Part shown: piece after piece, positions 25,175 through 35,168 of the stretch
How the letters are laid out: each line of letters begins with the position of its first letter
Numbering within the stretch: the stretch's first letter is position 1
Origin: Xanthomonas sp. F10
Lineage (GTDB): Bacteria > Pseudomonadota > Gammaproteobacteria > Xanthomonadales > Xanthomonadaceae
NCBI RefSeq assembly: GCF_014206815.1
Contig: NZ_JACHNP010000003.1
Span: forward strand, 429,848-493,847
Direction: 5' to 3'
Length of the DNA: 64,000 nt
Translations under genes and position numbers: made by a program
Notes under the pieces: model-generated
What the model was told of the DNA's origin: nothing
The model's database searches: none
What the model saw: only the letters and a program-made list of their open reading frames with translations

Positions 25175-28100
25175 GCGCCGCACCCGACCGCGACCCCTAC
25201 CTGCAGTTGCCGCTGCACGGCGTGCGCCTGATCGAGGCCAGCGCCGGCACCGGCAAGACCTTCACCCTGGCCACCCTGTTCACCCGCCTGGTGGTCGAAC
25301 GCGGCCTGCGCCTGGGCCAACTCCTCGCCGTTACCTTCACCGAGGCCGCCACCCAGGAACTGCGCCGCCGCATCCGCGAGCGCCTGGCGCTGGCGGCCAG
25401 CCTGGTGCCGGACTCTGCCCCGGACCTCGTAGGAGCGGCTTTAGCCGCGACAGAGAACGCGGACACCACGTCGCAGCCACAACTCGATGCCCCCGACGTC
25501 GCCCTCACCCGCGCCATCCTGACCGCGCACCTGGCCACCGGCAGCGAAACCCCGACCGCCCTGCGCCGCCGCCTGCAGCAGGCCGCCGAGGACATCGACC
25601 TCGCCGCCATCTTCACCATCCACGGCTTCTGCGCGCGCGTGCTGCGCGAGCATGCGCTGGAAAGCGGCCAGGCCTTCGCCGCGCCGCAGCTGCTCACCGA
25701 CGACCGCGAACTGTTGCGCGACGTCGCCGCCGACCTGTGGCGGCAACGCGCCGCCGATCCGGCGATGGCCGAGGACCTGGTGGCGCTGTGGCCGGGTGGG
25801 CCGGACGGCATGGCCATCGATCTGCGCGAACTGGTGCGGCATCCGACCCTGCTGCCGGCCGCGCCGGTCTTCGCCGCCGAAGACGGCGACGTGCTGCAGC
25901 AGGCCGCGCAGCGCGCCGGGGTGGCGCTGGCCGAAGCGTTCCGCACCCACGGCACCGCCTGTTTCGAGGCGATCGCCGCGGCGATGGAGGCCGGCGTGCT
26001 GAGCAAGGTCAGCTACAAGCCCGACTGGCTGACCGCGCTGTGGCACTGGCTGGATGCCTTCGCCGCGGCGCCGGCGGCGGACGCGCCGCCGCACCCGAAG
26101 CTGGTCAAGCTCACCGCCGCCGAACTGGCCGCCGGCACCAACAAGAAGCACACCGAGCGCACCCCGGCCTCGCCGCTGAGCCACGCCATCGACGGCTACC
26201 TGGCCGCATTGGCGCAACTGGCGCAGTGGCGCACGCAACGCCGCATCTGCCTGTTGCATGCGCTGCGCGCCGACGCGGCGGAGCGGCTGGCCTATCTCAA
26301 GCGCCAGCGCCGCGTGCAGACCTACGACGACCTGGTCGAAGGCGTGGCGCGCGCGCTGGAAGGCCCGCACGGCGCCGCCCTGGCGCAGCGGCTGCGCGCG
26401 CAGTACGCGGTGGCCTTGGTCGACGAGTTCCAGGACACCGACGATCGCCAGTGGACGATCTTCCGCAAGGTGTTCGCGCCGGAGACGATTAGCTCCGCCG
26501 TGGCGCAGGGCGATGCGGCGATCGCGCCCTCGCTGTCCACAGCGGACGACCCGCCGCCGCTGCTCGCCCTGATCGGCGACCCCAAGCAGGCCATCTACGG
26601 CTTCCGCGGCGGCGACGTGCGCACCTACCTGGCGGCCGCCGCGGGCGCCGAACGTGCGCCGCCGCTGGCGCACAACTTCCGCTCGCGCCCCGCGCTGCTG
26701 GCGGCGATCGACGCGCTGTACGCGCAGGCCGGCTACGCCGACGCCTTCCTCACCGACGGCATCGCCTTCCACCCGGTGCAGCCGGGCAGCAAGCGCGTCG
26801 ATGCCGACCTGCAGCGCAATGGCGCACCGGCCCCGGCGCTGACCGTGTGGCGCGCGCCGGAACCGCCGCCGCCGCCGGCCACCGCCAAGGCGCCCGGAAA
26901 ACCCAAGCCCTGGAGTGCCGGTCGCGCCCGCGAGCTGTGCACCGCCGCCTGCGTCGCGGCGATCCGCGGCTGGCTGGCCGATGCCCGCGACGGCACCGCC
27001 AGCTTGCTCGGCCGTCCGCTGCAGGCCGGCGACATCGCCGTGCTGGTGCGCAGCCACGGCGAGGCCACGCGCATCCAGCAGGCGCTGGCCGCGGCCGGCA
27101 TTCCCGCGGTCGCCGCCGGCCGCCGCAGCCTGTTCGCCACCGACGAGGCGCTGGAACTGCTGGCCCTGCTGCAGGCGCTGCTCGACCCCGGCGACGACGG
27201 CCGCCTGCGCGCCGCACTGGCCACCGTGCTGATCGGCGAGGACGCCGCGGCCATCGCCGCACTCGACCACGACGGCGAGCGTCATCGCCGCTGGCAGCAA
27301 CAGGCGCTGGACTGGCGCGAGCGCTGGCAGCGCGGCGGTCCGCTGGCGCTGATCGGCGACCTCGGCGCCGCGCACGGGCAGCGCCTGCTGGCCCTGGTCG
27401 ACGGCGAGCGCCGCCTCACCAACTACCTGCAGCTGGCCGAACTGCTGCAGGAAGCCGACACCCGCGCGCTCGGCCCGCACGGCCTGGTCGACTGGCTGGC
27501 GCGGCGCATCGCCAATGCCGACGACAGCGACGAGGCGCAGCAGCTGCGCCTGGAGTCGGATGCGCGCCGCGTGCAGATCGTCACCCTGCACAAGAGCAAG
27601 GGCCTGGAGTATCCGCTGGTGTTCCTGCCGTACGCCGGCATCGGCCGCAGCGAGCGCAGCCCCGGGCGGCACTGCGTGGTGCCGGCACCGCAGGGCGGGC
27701 GCCAGTTGCAGTGGAACACCGGCCGCAGCGGCGGCGCATCCGATCCGGCCTGGGAGACGGCCGAAGCTGCGTGGAAACAGGAACAGCGCGCCGAGGACGC
27801 GCGCCTGCTCTACGTCGGCCTGACCCGCGCCGAACACGCGCTGTGGATCGCCACCGGCGCCTTCCCGCAGCACGAGCGCACCGCGCTGGCGCCGATGCTG
27901 CGCGACCTCGACGCCCTGCAAGCCGCCGCCGCGCCAGGCGCCATCGCCCTCGACAGCACCCCGCCGCCGGCGCAGTTGCCGCGGCTGCCGCCCGAGCCGG
28001 CGCCGCCGGTACCGCCGGCGCGCGTGCCGCAGCGGCGGGTGCTGCCGGAGTGGTGGGTGTACAGCTTCACCCAGCTGGCCAATGCGGACGCCGGCAGCGA

Positions 28101-29022
28101 CCCGATGGCCAGCGCCACCGTGCCCAGCAGCGGCGGCAGCGACGAGCCCGCCGCCAGCGAGCCGGTCAGCGCCGCGGTGGAGGTGGACATGGTCGACCGC
28201 CGCTTCGTCGGCAACCGCTTCGGCGTGGCCATGCACGACGTGTTCGAGCGCTGCGACTTCGCCGCCTGGCGCGACTGGCGGCCGGGCCAGCCGGCGCCGG
28301 CCGGGCAGGTCACCGCCATCGTCGAAGCGTTGCAGCGCGGCGGCTATGCCGAGGACGAACTGGAAGACGGCACCGCCATGCTCACCGCCCTGGTCGGCAA
28401 CACCCTCACCGTGGCGCTGCCCGAAGGCACCTGCCTGGCTGCGGTGCCGGAGGAGCAGCGGCGCAACGAAATGGAGTTCCACTTCGCCATGCGCCCGACC
28501 CGGGTCGACGCACTGCTGGCGCTGCTGCACCGCTTCGGCGTGGCCGGCGAGCGCCAGGCGTTCGGCGCGCGGCAGCGCCTGGAGGGGCTGATGACCGGCC
28601 TGATCGACCTCACCTACCACCACGACGGCCGCTGGTACGTGCTCGACTACAAGTCCAACCGCCTGCCGGCCTACGACCCCGACGCCTTGGCGCGGGCGAT
28701 GGCGCACAGCGAATACACCCTGCAGGCGCTGATCTACACCGTGGCGCTGCACCGCTGGCTGCGCTTCCGCCTGGGCGAGGGCTACGACTACGTCCGCGAC
28801 TTCGGTGGCGTGCGCTACCTGTTCTGCCGCGGCCTCGACGCCTCGCGCGCCCCATCGCCGGGCGTGTACGCCTGGCGCTTCGACCCGCACCTGATCGAAG
28901 GCGTCGACGCCCTGTTCGCCGGCGCCCCGCCTGAGCCCCTCTCCCCGCGGCGACCGCAGGAAGTCCCCGTGGGAGAGAGGGGTTGGGGTGAGGGTACGTC
29001 CGTTCACGGAGCCACCCCGTGA
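25171..29022 (+). CDS. recB: Exodeoxyribonuclease V subunit RecB
   Basis: RecB is the 3'-5' helicase and the only nuclease of RecBCD. The 1283-residue protein has Walker A ASAGTGKTF (24-32), IFTIHGFCARVL, Walker B LVDEFQDTD, GDPKQAIYGFRGGDV, VTLHKSKGLEYPLVF, LLYVGLTRAEHAL and the nuclease core LDYKSNRL. It starts at GTG 25171 overlapping the recC TGA, with AGGAGG upstream. Two repeat-derived segments are part of the protein: residues 87-94 come from an in-frame GTAG-type REP, and about the last 30 residues are translated from a dispersed repeat and a duplicated recD junction. Both lie outside conserved motifs, so activity is probably kept. Confidence 0.94.
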   Translation: MSAAPDRDPYLQLPLHGVRLIEASAGTGKTFTLATLFTRLVVERGLRLGQLLAVTFTEAATQELRRRIRERLALAASLVPDSAPDLVGAALAATENADTTSQPQLDAPDVALTRAILTAHLATGSETPTALRRRLQQAAEDIDLAAIFTIHGFCARVLREHALESGQAFAAPQLLTDDRELLRDVAADLWRQRAADPAMAEDLVALWPGGPDGMAIDLRELVRHPTLLPAAPVFAAEDGDVLQQAAQRAGVALAEAFRTHGTACFEAIAAAMEAGVLSKVSYKPDWLTALWHWLDAFAAAPAADAPPHPKLVKLTAAELAAGTNKKHTERTPASPLSHAIDGYLAALAQLAQWRTQRRICLLHALRADAAERLAYLKRQRRVQTYDDLVEGVARALEGPHGAALAQRLRAQYAVALVDEFQDTDDRQWTIFRKVFAPETISSAVAQGDAAIAPSLSTADDPPPLLALIGDPKQAIYGFRGGDVRTYLAAAAGAERAPPLAHNFRSRPALLAAIDALYAQAGYADAFLTDGIAFHPVQPGSKRVDADLQRNGAPAPALTVWRAPEPPPPPATAKAPGKPKPWSAGRARELCTAACVAAIRGWLADARDGTASLLGRPLQAGDIAVLVRSHGEATRIQQALAAAGIPAVAAGRRSLFATDEALELLALLQALLDPGDDGRLRAALATVLIGEDAAAIAALDHDGERHRRWQQQALDWRERWQRGGPLALIGDLGAAHGQRLLALVDGERRLTNYLQLAELLQEADTRALGPHGLVDWLARRIANADDSDEAQQLRLESDARRVQIVTLHKSKGLEYPLVFLPYAGIGRSERSPGRHCVVPAPQGGRQLQWNTGRSGGASDPAWETAEAAWKQEQRAEDARLLYVGLTRAEHALWIATGAFPQHERTALAPMLRDLDALQAAAAPGAIALDSTPPPAQLPRLPPEPAPPVPPARVPQRRVLPEWWVYSFTQLANADAGSDPMASATVPSSGGSDEPAASEPVSAAVEVDMVDRRFVGNRFGVAMHDVFERCDFAAWRDWRPGQPAPAGQVTAIVEALQRGGYAEDELEDGTAMLTALVGNTLTVALPEGTCLAAVPEEQRRNEMEFHFAMRPTRVDALLALLHRFGVAGERQAFGARQRLEGLMTGLIDLTYHHDGRWYVLDYKSNRLPAYDPDALARAMAHSEYTLQALIYTVALHRWLRFRLGEGYDYVRDFGGVRYLFCRGLDASRAPSPGVYAWRFDPHLIEGVDALFAGAPPEPLSPRRPQEVPVGERGWGEGTSVHGATP
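25429..25451 (+). repeat. GTAG-type REP inside recB
   Basis: A 23-nt REP (GTAGGAGCGGC...GCCGCGAC, one base different from the common form) lies in the recB coding sequence and is read as VGAALAAT. It falls in the variable linker between the RRIRERL helix and the IFTIHGF motif. The reading frame is intact on both sides. Confidence 0.9.
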
Positions 29023-29143
29023 GCCACCCCACCCACCTCCCGGCCTCCCTCCGCCGCGCCGGCACCCCGCGCACGCTCAAGCCCCTCTCCCCCCGGAAGA
29101 GGGGTTGGGGTGAGGGTGCGTCCGCCCACGGAGTCCCCACCCC

Positions 29144-29147
<4 letters not shown>
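29019..29147 (+). CDS. 42-codon relic ORF bridging recB and recD
   Basis: GTG 29019 overlaps the recB TGA, and the TGA at 29145-29147 overlaps the recD GTG at 29144. The first twenty codons read VSHPTHLPASLRRAGTPRTL, clearly a diverged copy of the RecD N-terminus VSQPTNLLAILYRTGTLRTL. The rest is translated from the dispersed repeat. It is probably a by-product of the tandem duplication, but it keeps an unbroken stop-start chain from recB to recD. The peptide itself is unlikely to have a function. Confidence 0.5.
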
Positions 29148-31147
<2,000 letters not shown>

Positions 31148-31339
31148 TGTCCGCGGGCGCGTTGCATCGCGCGCCCGTTCCCCTGCAGCAGACGTCATGG
31201 AAAACGTCCGCTTCTCCGCAAGGAAGGCGCGTGCGGTGGGGCCTGTGCGCCGTGCCAAGCAGGAGCCTTCACCGAAGCGCACAGGCGAGCGATGCGGAGC
31301 CGCTCGTTCTGGCTGACCGCCACACCCTTGCACGCAGCC

Positions 31340-32083
31340 CTAGATGGCCATGACCCCGCCATCGACGAACAGCTCGTGCCCGGCGATAAAGCCGGACGCG
31401 TCCGAGGCCAGGAACAGCACCGCCTCCGCGATCTCTTCCGCGTCGCCCAGCCGCCCGAACGGGATCATCTGCTTGAACGCCGCCTCGGCATCCGCATTCG
31501 CTTCCAGATAGGTCTGCATGGCCGGCGTGTGGACCATGCCGGGCGACACCACGTTCACCCGGATGCCCAGGTGCTTCAGGTCGGTGGTCCAGGTGCGCGC
31601 GAAGGAGCGGATCGCCGCCTTCGTCGCGCTGTACACCGAGAGCGCGCCGATCCCCTTGCTGCCGGCCACCGAGCCGGCCAGGATCACCGCACCGCCGGTG
31701 GTCATCAGCGGTAGCGCCTTCTGCACGGTGAAGACCGTGCCCTTGATGTTGGTCGCCAGCAGGCGCTCCAGATGCGCGACGTCGATCTCGCCCAGCGCCG
31801 CCGACTCGGAAACGCCCGCGTTGGCGAAGACGACGTCCAGCCGGCCATGGTTCTGCTGGATGCGCGCATAGAGCCGATCCATGTCCTCGGGAACGCCGAC
31901 ATCGCCCTGCACGCCCACCGCGCCGCCACCGATCTCCGCCACCGCGGCGTCCAGCCGGTCCTGCCGCCGCCCCGTGATGTAGACCTGCGCGCCTTCCCGC
32001 GCAAACGCCTTCGCCGTCACCAGGCCGATGCCGTCGGTGCCACCGGTGATCGCGACCACCTTGCCCTCGAATCGCTTGTCCAT
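31340..32083 (-). CDS. SDR-family NAD(P)-dependent oxidoreductase
   Basis: A 247-residue classical short-chain dehydrogenase. The cofactor motif is TGGTDGIG (14-21), with the NAG segment ANAGVSES, active-site Ser in AGSVAGSKG, and YSATK (Tyr/Lys). The C-terminus is typical (FIAGHELFVDGGVMAI). The substrate cannot be told. It is divergent from a TetR-family gene with a shared 87-bp region holding two palindromes, the usual layout for a repressor controlling the adjacent oxidoreductase. Confidence 0.9.
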   Translation of the reverse strand: MDKRFEGKVVAITGGTDGIGLVTAKAFAREGAQVYITGRRQDRLDAAVAEIGGGAVGVQGDVGVPEDMDRLYARIQQNHGRLDVVFANAGVSESAALGEIDVAHLERLLATNIKGTVFTVQKALPLMTTGGAVILAGSVAGSKGIGALSVYSATKAAIRSFARTWTTDLKHLGIRVNVVSPGMVHTPAMQTYLEANADAEAAFKQMIPFGRLGDAEEIAEAVLFLASDASGFIAGHELFVDGGVMAI

Positions 32084-32100
32084 CTCGCTTCCCTTGATAA

Positions 32101-32141
32101 GTGGAGGATTGCTCCACTTACTATACGGAGGTAGCCTCCGT
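32101..32141. promoter_or_regulatory. Two palindromes between the SDR and tetR genes
   Basis: GTGGAG-5-CTCCAC (32101-32117) and ACGGAGG-3-CCTCCGT (32125-32141) lie in the divergent promoter region. On the minus strand a TATAGT -10-like hexamer sits between them. They are good candidates for operators of the adjacent TetR-family protein. Confidence 0.55.
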
Positions 32142-32170
32142 TTCCACAAGCCATATCGGAAAGCCCCCCT

Positions 32171-32737
32171 TTGACCGCCGACACCCCCCTGCGCGCCGAT
32201 GCCCAGCGAAACCGCGAGCGTCTGCTCGCTGCGGCCGAGGAGGTGTTCCTGGAGCGCGGCGCCGAAGCGTCGATGGAAGACGTCGCCAAGCGCGCCGGCG
32301 TGGGCATCGGCACGCTCTATCGGCGCTTCCCCACGCGCGAGTCCTTGTTCGCCGCGGCCTACAGCGGGCGCTTCCTGTCGCTGGCCGCGGCCAGCCACGC
32401 GCGCGCCAGCACGCTCGACGCGTTGGCCGCACTACGCGCGTATCTCGAGGAACTGGCGCTGCACACCAGCGTTTATCGCGGCCTGGCCGCCTCGCTCGGC
32501 GCGGTGCTGCAGAGCGGCACGCCGGGCTGCGAGGCCGTCAGCAAGGAAGGACAGCAGCTGTTGCGGTGCGCGCAGAAGAGCGGCGTCGTCCGCCGCGACG
32601 TCTCCTTCGACGATCTGGTCGTCGTCGCCACCGCGACCTCGCTGGCCACCGAGCAGCTCGGCTCGCCGAAAACGCGGATTGCGCACCTGATCGGGTTATT
32701 CGTCGACGGGATCGCCGCGCCCGCGCCGCGCGCCTAG
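32171..32737 (+). CDS. TetR/AcrR-family transcriptional regulator
   Basis: A 188-residue repressor-type protein with the N-terminal TetR HTH at about 15-60 (RERLLAAAEEVFLERG...MEDVAKRAGVGIGTLYRRFPTRESLF). The ligand-binding helical domain follows and is not diagnostic. The frame begins with TTG at 32171 with GGAAAG upstream; no better start is seen. It probably represses itself and the divergent SDR gene through the palindromes between them. The inducer is unknown. Confidence 0.88.
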   Translation: MTADTPLRADAQRNRERLLAAAEEVFLERGAEASMEDVAKRAGVGIGTLYRRFPTRESLFAAAYSGRFLSLAAASHARASTLDALAALRAYLEELALHTSVYRGLAASLGAVLQSGTPGCEAVSKEGQQLLRCAQKSGVVRRDVSFDDLVVVATATSLATEQLGSPKTRIAHLIGLFVDGIAAPAPRA

Positions 32738-32960
32738 CCGGTGGCTCCGCGGCGCGCGGGCAGGGCTTCAGCGATGCTGCCGGTGCGATGCATGAGGTCT
32801 ATCCGCAAGCCGGCAAGAATCTCAGAGATGCGCACTTGTGCGCGTCAGACACTGCCCGAGTGTAAGCAAGACGATGCTGCGCGCCGCGCTGGCGCGACAC
32901 GCAGTGTGGATGTCAGGCTGGGCGTAGCGTCATCCGAGACGACGCACGCCAGCGACGCAC

Positions 32961-33293
32961 TTACTTGGCCGGGACGCGCTGGTACTCGTCGCTGCCGGTA
33001 TTGAGGTGCCCGTCGGCCTCGTCGATGGCGAAGTTCACCGTCTCGCCGTCGTTGCTCACCTGCAGCACGCCGTCCTTGTAGATGGCCGGGTAGCTCTCGG
33101 TCTTGGGCTTGCGGCTGAAGAAGCGCGGCGTGGTGTTGCGCACCATGAACGACTCCCCGTTGCGCTCGATGTCCATCGTGTCGTCCTTCGACTCCACGTT
33201 GACCCAGTGGCCGACGAACTTCTCGCCCTCCACCCGGGCGCAGCCGCTCACCAGTATCGCCGCGGCCAGCGCCGCCCCCATCCACTTCGTCAT
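32961..33293 (-). CDS. Small lipoprotein of unknown function
   Basis: The 110-residue product has a lipoprotein signal peptide with lipobox VSGC. The mature part contains FVGHWVNVESKDDTMDIERNG and a beta-rich pattern suggesting a small lipocalin-like or DUF domain that I do not recognise. The start at 33293 is chosen because it begins the signal peptide; the open frame extends upstream without protein-like character. It stands alone. Confidence 0.75.
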   Translation of the reverse strand: MTKWMGAALAAAILVSGCARVEGEKFVGHWVNVESKDDTMDIERNGESFMVRNTTPRFFSRKPKTESYPAIYKDGVLQVSNDGETVNFAIDEADGHLNTGSDEYQRVPAK

Positions 33294-33463
33294 GTCCCCG
33301 CCTCCGGTGTTGGAATCGGGGCGAGGATGCGATGGGTTGGATGTATGGGAGGTCAAGAATGGGGAGGAGGCCACGCCGGGCGCCGGCTTGCCCGAATCCG
33401 CCGCCGTGTCGCGTTATCAGGGTGCTGTCCGACACTTGAGCATAGGGATGCTTTTGCATAGCG

Positions 33464-33501
33464 CCATAACGGATTGCGTCATATGACGGGTACCGTTATG
33501 G
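33464..33501. promoter_or_regulatory. Concentric palindromic operator before the toxin-antitoxin remnant
   Basis: An outer dyad CCATAACGG/CCGTTATGG encloses a perfect 12-bp palindrome CGTCATATGACG at 33477-33488. Both share the same centre. It lies just before the HigB-like tail and HigA-type gene, as expected for an autoregulated antitoxin operator. Confidence 0.6.
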
Positions 33502-33507
33502 TCGCTG

Positions 33508-33537
33508 CATGAGGTCGCCATCGTCGACTACTACTGA
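33508..33537 (+). pseudogene. C-terminal remnant of a HigB-like toxin
   Basis: The codons CAT to TAC followed by TGA read HEVAIVDYY, like the end of HigB/RelE toxins (…VDYxDYH). The stop is 15 bp before the HigA-type ATG, the usual higB-higA spacing. No upstream toxin sequence remains in any frame. The identification rests on only nine codons. Confidence 0.4.
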
Positions 33538-33552
33538 TTCAGGCATCCGCCT

Positions 33553-34134
33553 ATGGCCTCATTGCCCAACATCCATCCTGGCGACGTGCTGCGCGACGAG
33601 TTCCTAGTCCCGCTGGGCATCAGTCAGAACACGCTCGCCCGCGCCACCGGCGTACCGCCGCGGCGCATCAACGAAATCGTGCTGGGCAAGCGCGGAATCA
33701 CCGCTGACACAGCAGTGCGACTAGCCGCGGCGCTGGGCACGACCGAACGCTTCTGGCTGAGCCTGCAGTCGGACTACGAATTGGAAGAGGCTCATCGCTT
33801 GCTTGGTGATTTGCCGGCGCGGATTAAGCGGTTGGTAACCACGGGCTCTTCCGTCACCAACGTGCAGCCTTCAACCCTGGCACGCGCCAATCTTTCTGAA
33901 CTGGCCGACCAAGCGAAGACCGGCGCCGACCGGCTGGACTACTGCCACCGGCTCGAGCGCGAGCGGATCCACCTGCTGTTGCTCGACGATGCGAAGCGCG
34001 GCTTGGCCGACATCGCCGCCGGCCGCACGGTAGATGCCGATGCCGCCATCGGCCAACTGCAGCGGCGGCGCGCGGCGATCAAGACACCCGACGGAGTAAG
34101 CCCAGGCAAGCGCGCGGCCAAGAAGCGGGGTTGA
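33553..34134 (+). CDS. HigA antitoxin fused to a Phd/YefM-like antitoxin segment
   Basis: Residues 1-95 are a complete HigA-family antitoxin with an XRE-type HTH (GISQNTLARATGVPPRRINEIVLGKRGIT and FWLSLQSDYELE). After a short linker, residues 105-170 (TLARANLSELADQ...DRLDYCHRLERERIHLLLLDDAKRGLADIAAGR) resemble a Phd/YefM antitoxin that lacks about 20 central residues. The 193-residue frame thus looks like two antitoxins joined by deletion. A RelE/ParE-like gene with a damaged 3' end follows 3 bp later. The HigA part probably still binds the operator upstream. The Phd assignment is from memory of the family pattern. Confidence 0.7.
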   Translation: MASLPNIHPGDVLRDEFLVPLGISQNTLARATGVPPRRINEIVLGKRGITADTAVRLAAALGTTERFWLSLQSDYELEEAHRLLGDLPARIKRLVTTGSSVTNVQPSTLARANLSELADQAKTGADRLDYCHRLERERIHLLLLDDAKRGLADIAAGRTVDADAAIGQLQRRRAAIKTPDGVSPGKRAAKKRG

Positions 34135-34137
34135 CCG

Positions 34138-34507
34138 TTGCATCGCGTCGAACTGACGGAGAGCTTCCTCGCGAGCCCCGACGCGACCGAAACGTTTCTG
34201 CTGGACGCCGATGCCGCTGCGGCCTTCGATGACCTGCTCGCCGAATTGCGGGCGACCGTGATCCCGAACCTGCAGCGTTTCCCGCGCATCGGCCGGTCCT
34301 ACCTGGACACTCCGCCTCAATCGGCCGAGGCGCTGGCGCAACTGGCCGCATTGCCGGCGGGAGCCCCAGATGCGTTGCGCATCTACCTGCACGGCGACTA
34401 CCTGACGATGTACACGGCGGTGGAGGCATCCGCCACCGTGTATCTGCTCTCCACGCCACCACCGACAGCTTTCGTTCGATCTCGCCGGGCTGTGGAGTCG
34501 CGGGTGA
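34138..34507 (+). pseudogene. RelE/ParE-like toxin with frameshifted C-terminus
   Basis: The frame starts at TTG 34138 and reads VELTESFLASPDATETFLL...LLAELRATVIPNLQRFPRIGRSYL...YLTMYTAVEASATVYLLS, the pattern of a RelE/ParE toxin. Immediately after, the expected IRHHRQLSFDLAGLWSRG ending is found in another frame, closing at TGA 34505-34507. The difference is explained by loss of 2 nt near 34452. In the present frame translation runs on to 34698 with unrelated sequence that overlaps the convergent HEPN gene. The toxin is therefore probably inactive. Confidence 0.6.
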
Positions 34508-34556
34508 GGATGCGGATACTGATCTTCGACCCCGGTTTCAGTGCGTTTCCCGTCTC

Positions 34557-35168
34557 TTACCACGGCCGAGATATAGCGAAGGTTGTCGCTATGTGTATGG
34601 AATATGCAACATCAGTTTTTGAAACAATGCTTTCAAAGAAAGATGAAACTGACCTTAGCGACGTTGAATTTAGTGCGGTTGCTCCACTTGAGTCTTGATT
34701 CCATGTATACGCCGGCATCGGAAACCCATGAGAAAAACTATGGCGTACGTGAAATATCTCATTTATGCGCTCCCTAACATTTAGGGACGAGGTAATAATA
34801 TCCTTTCCGAATGTGACATTAGTCCAGCTTGGCCAAGGATCGAACTGAGATGATTCCATCATAAAAGTTCTGGTGTTTTCGGAGTTTGGAGTATTTAGCT
34901 TCTTTGCCGATGCCTTCATTCTTTCTTCGGCGATGGCTCGCAGAACTGAATATCCCAATGCAGTAGGATCACTGACCACAGAATATTTGTGAGCAACAAC
35001 TGCCTTAACATAAGCATCCCACGCCGCCACGTGTGCTGCCAAAGCAGCATGTAGAAGTGCAGCTTTGTCTTCACGAAGTGCAGCTGAGCGAATTTTGCTC
35101 GCATGGGATACTATTAAATCTGCTTTTCGTCTCTGCGAGTCATACATGATTTTAGAAGGAGATGCCAT
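34557..35168 (-). CDS. HEPN-domain protein (predicted RNase), partner of a ParA-like ATPase
   Basis: A 203-residue mostly helical protein. The ERINEIFHVRHSFSHGF segment contains the HEPN motif R-x4-H (R142 to H147), preceded by an Ala-rich helix (ALLHAALAAHVAAWDAYVKAVV) like that of the RiboL-PSP-HEPN group. HEPN proteins are commonly RNases in toxin and anti-phage systems. The ATG overlaps the TAA of the ParA-like gene, with GGAGGAG upstream, so the two are translated together. Base composition is clearly more AT-rich than the neighbours, suggesting transfer. Target and activity are unknown. Confidence 0.7.
   Translation of the reverse strand: MASPSKIMYDSQRRKADLIVSHASKIRSAALREDKAALLHAALAAHVAAWDAYVKAVVAHKYSVVSDPTALGYSVLRAIAEERMKASAKKLNTPNSENTRTFMMESSQFDPWPSWTNVTFGKDIITSSLNVRERINEIFHVRHSFSHGFPMPAYTWNQDSSGATALNSTSLRSVSSFFESIVSKTDVAYSIHIATTFAISRPW

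Noticed and set aside
34508..34698. Extension of the RelE/ParE-like toxin into a 186-residue protein
   Set aside because: The extra residues arise after a frameshift, match nothing in the family, and overlap the convergent HEPN gene.
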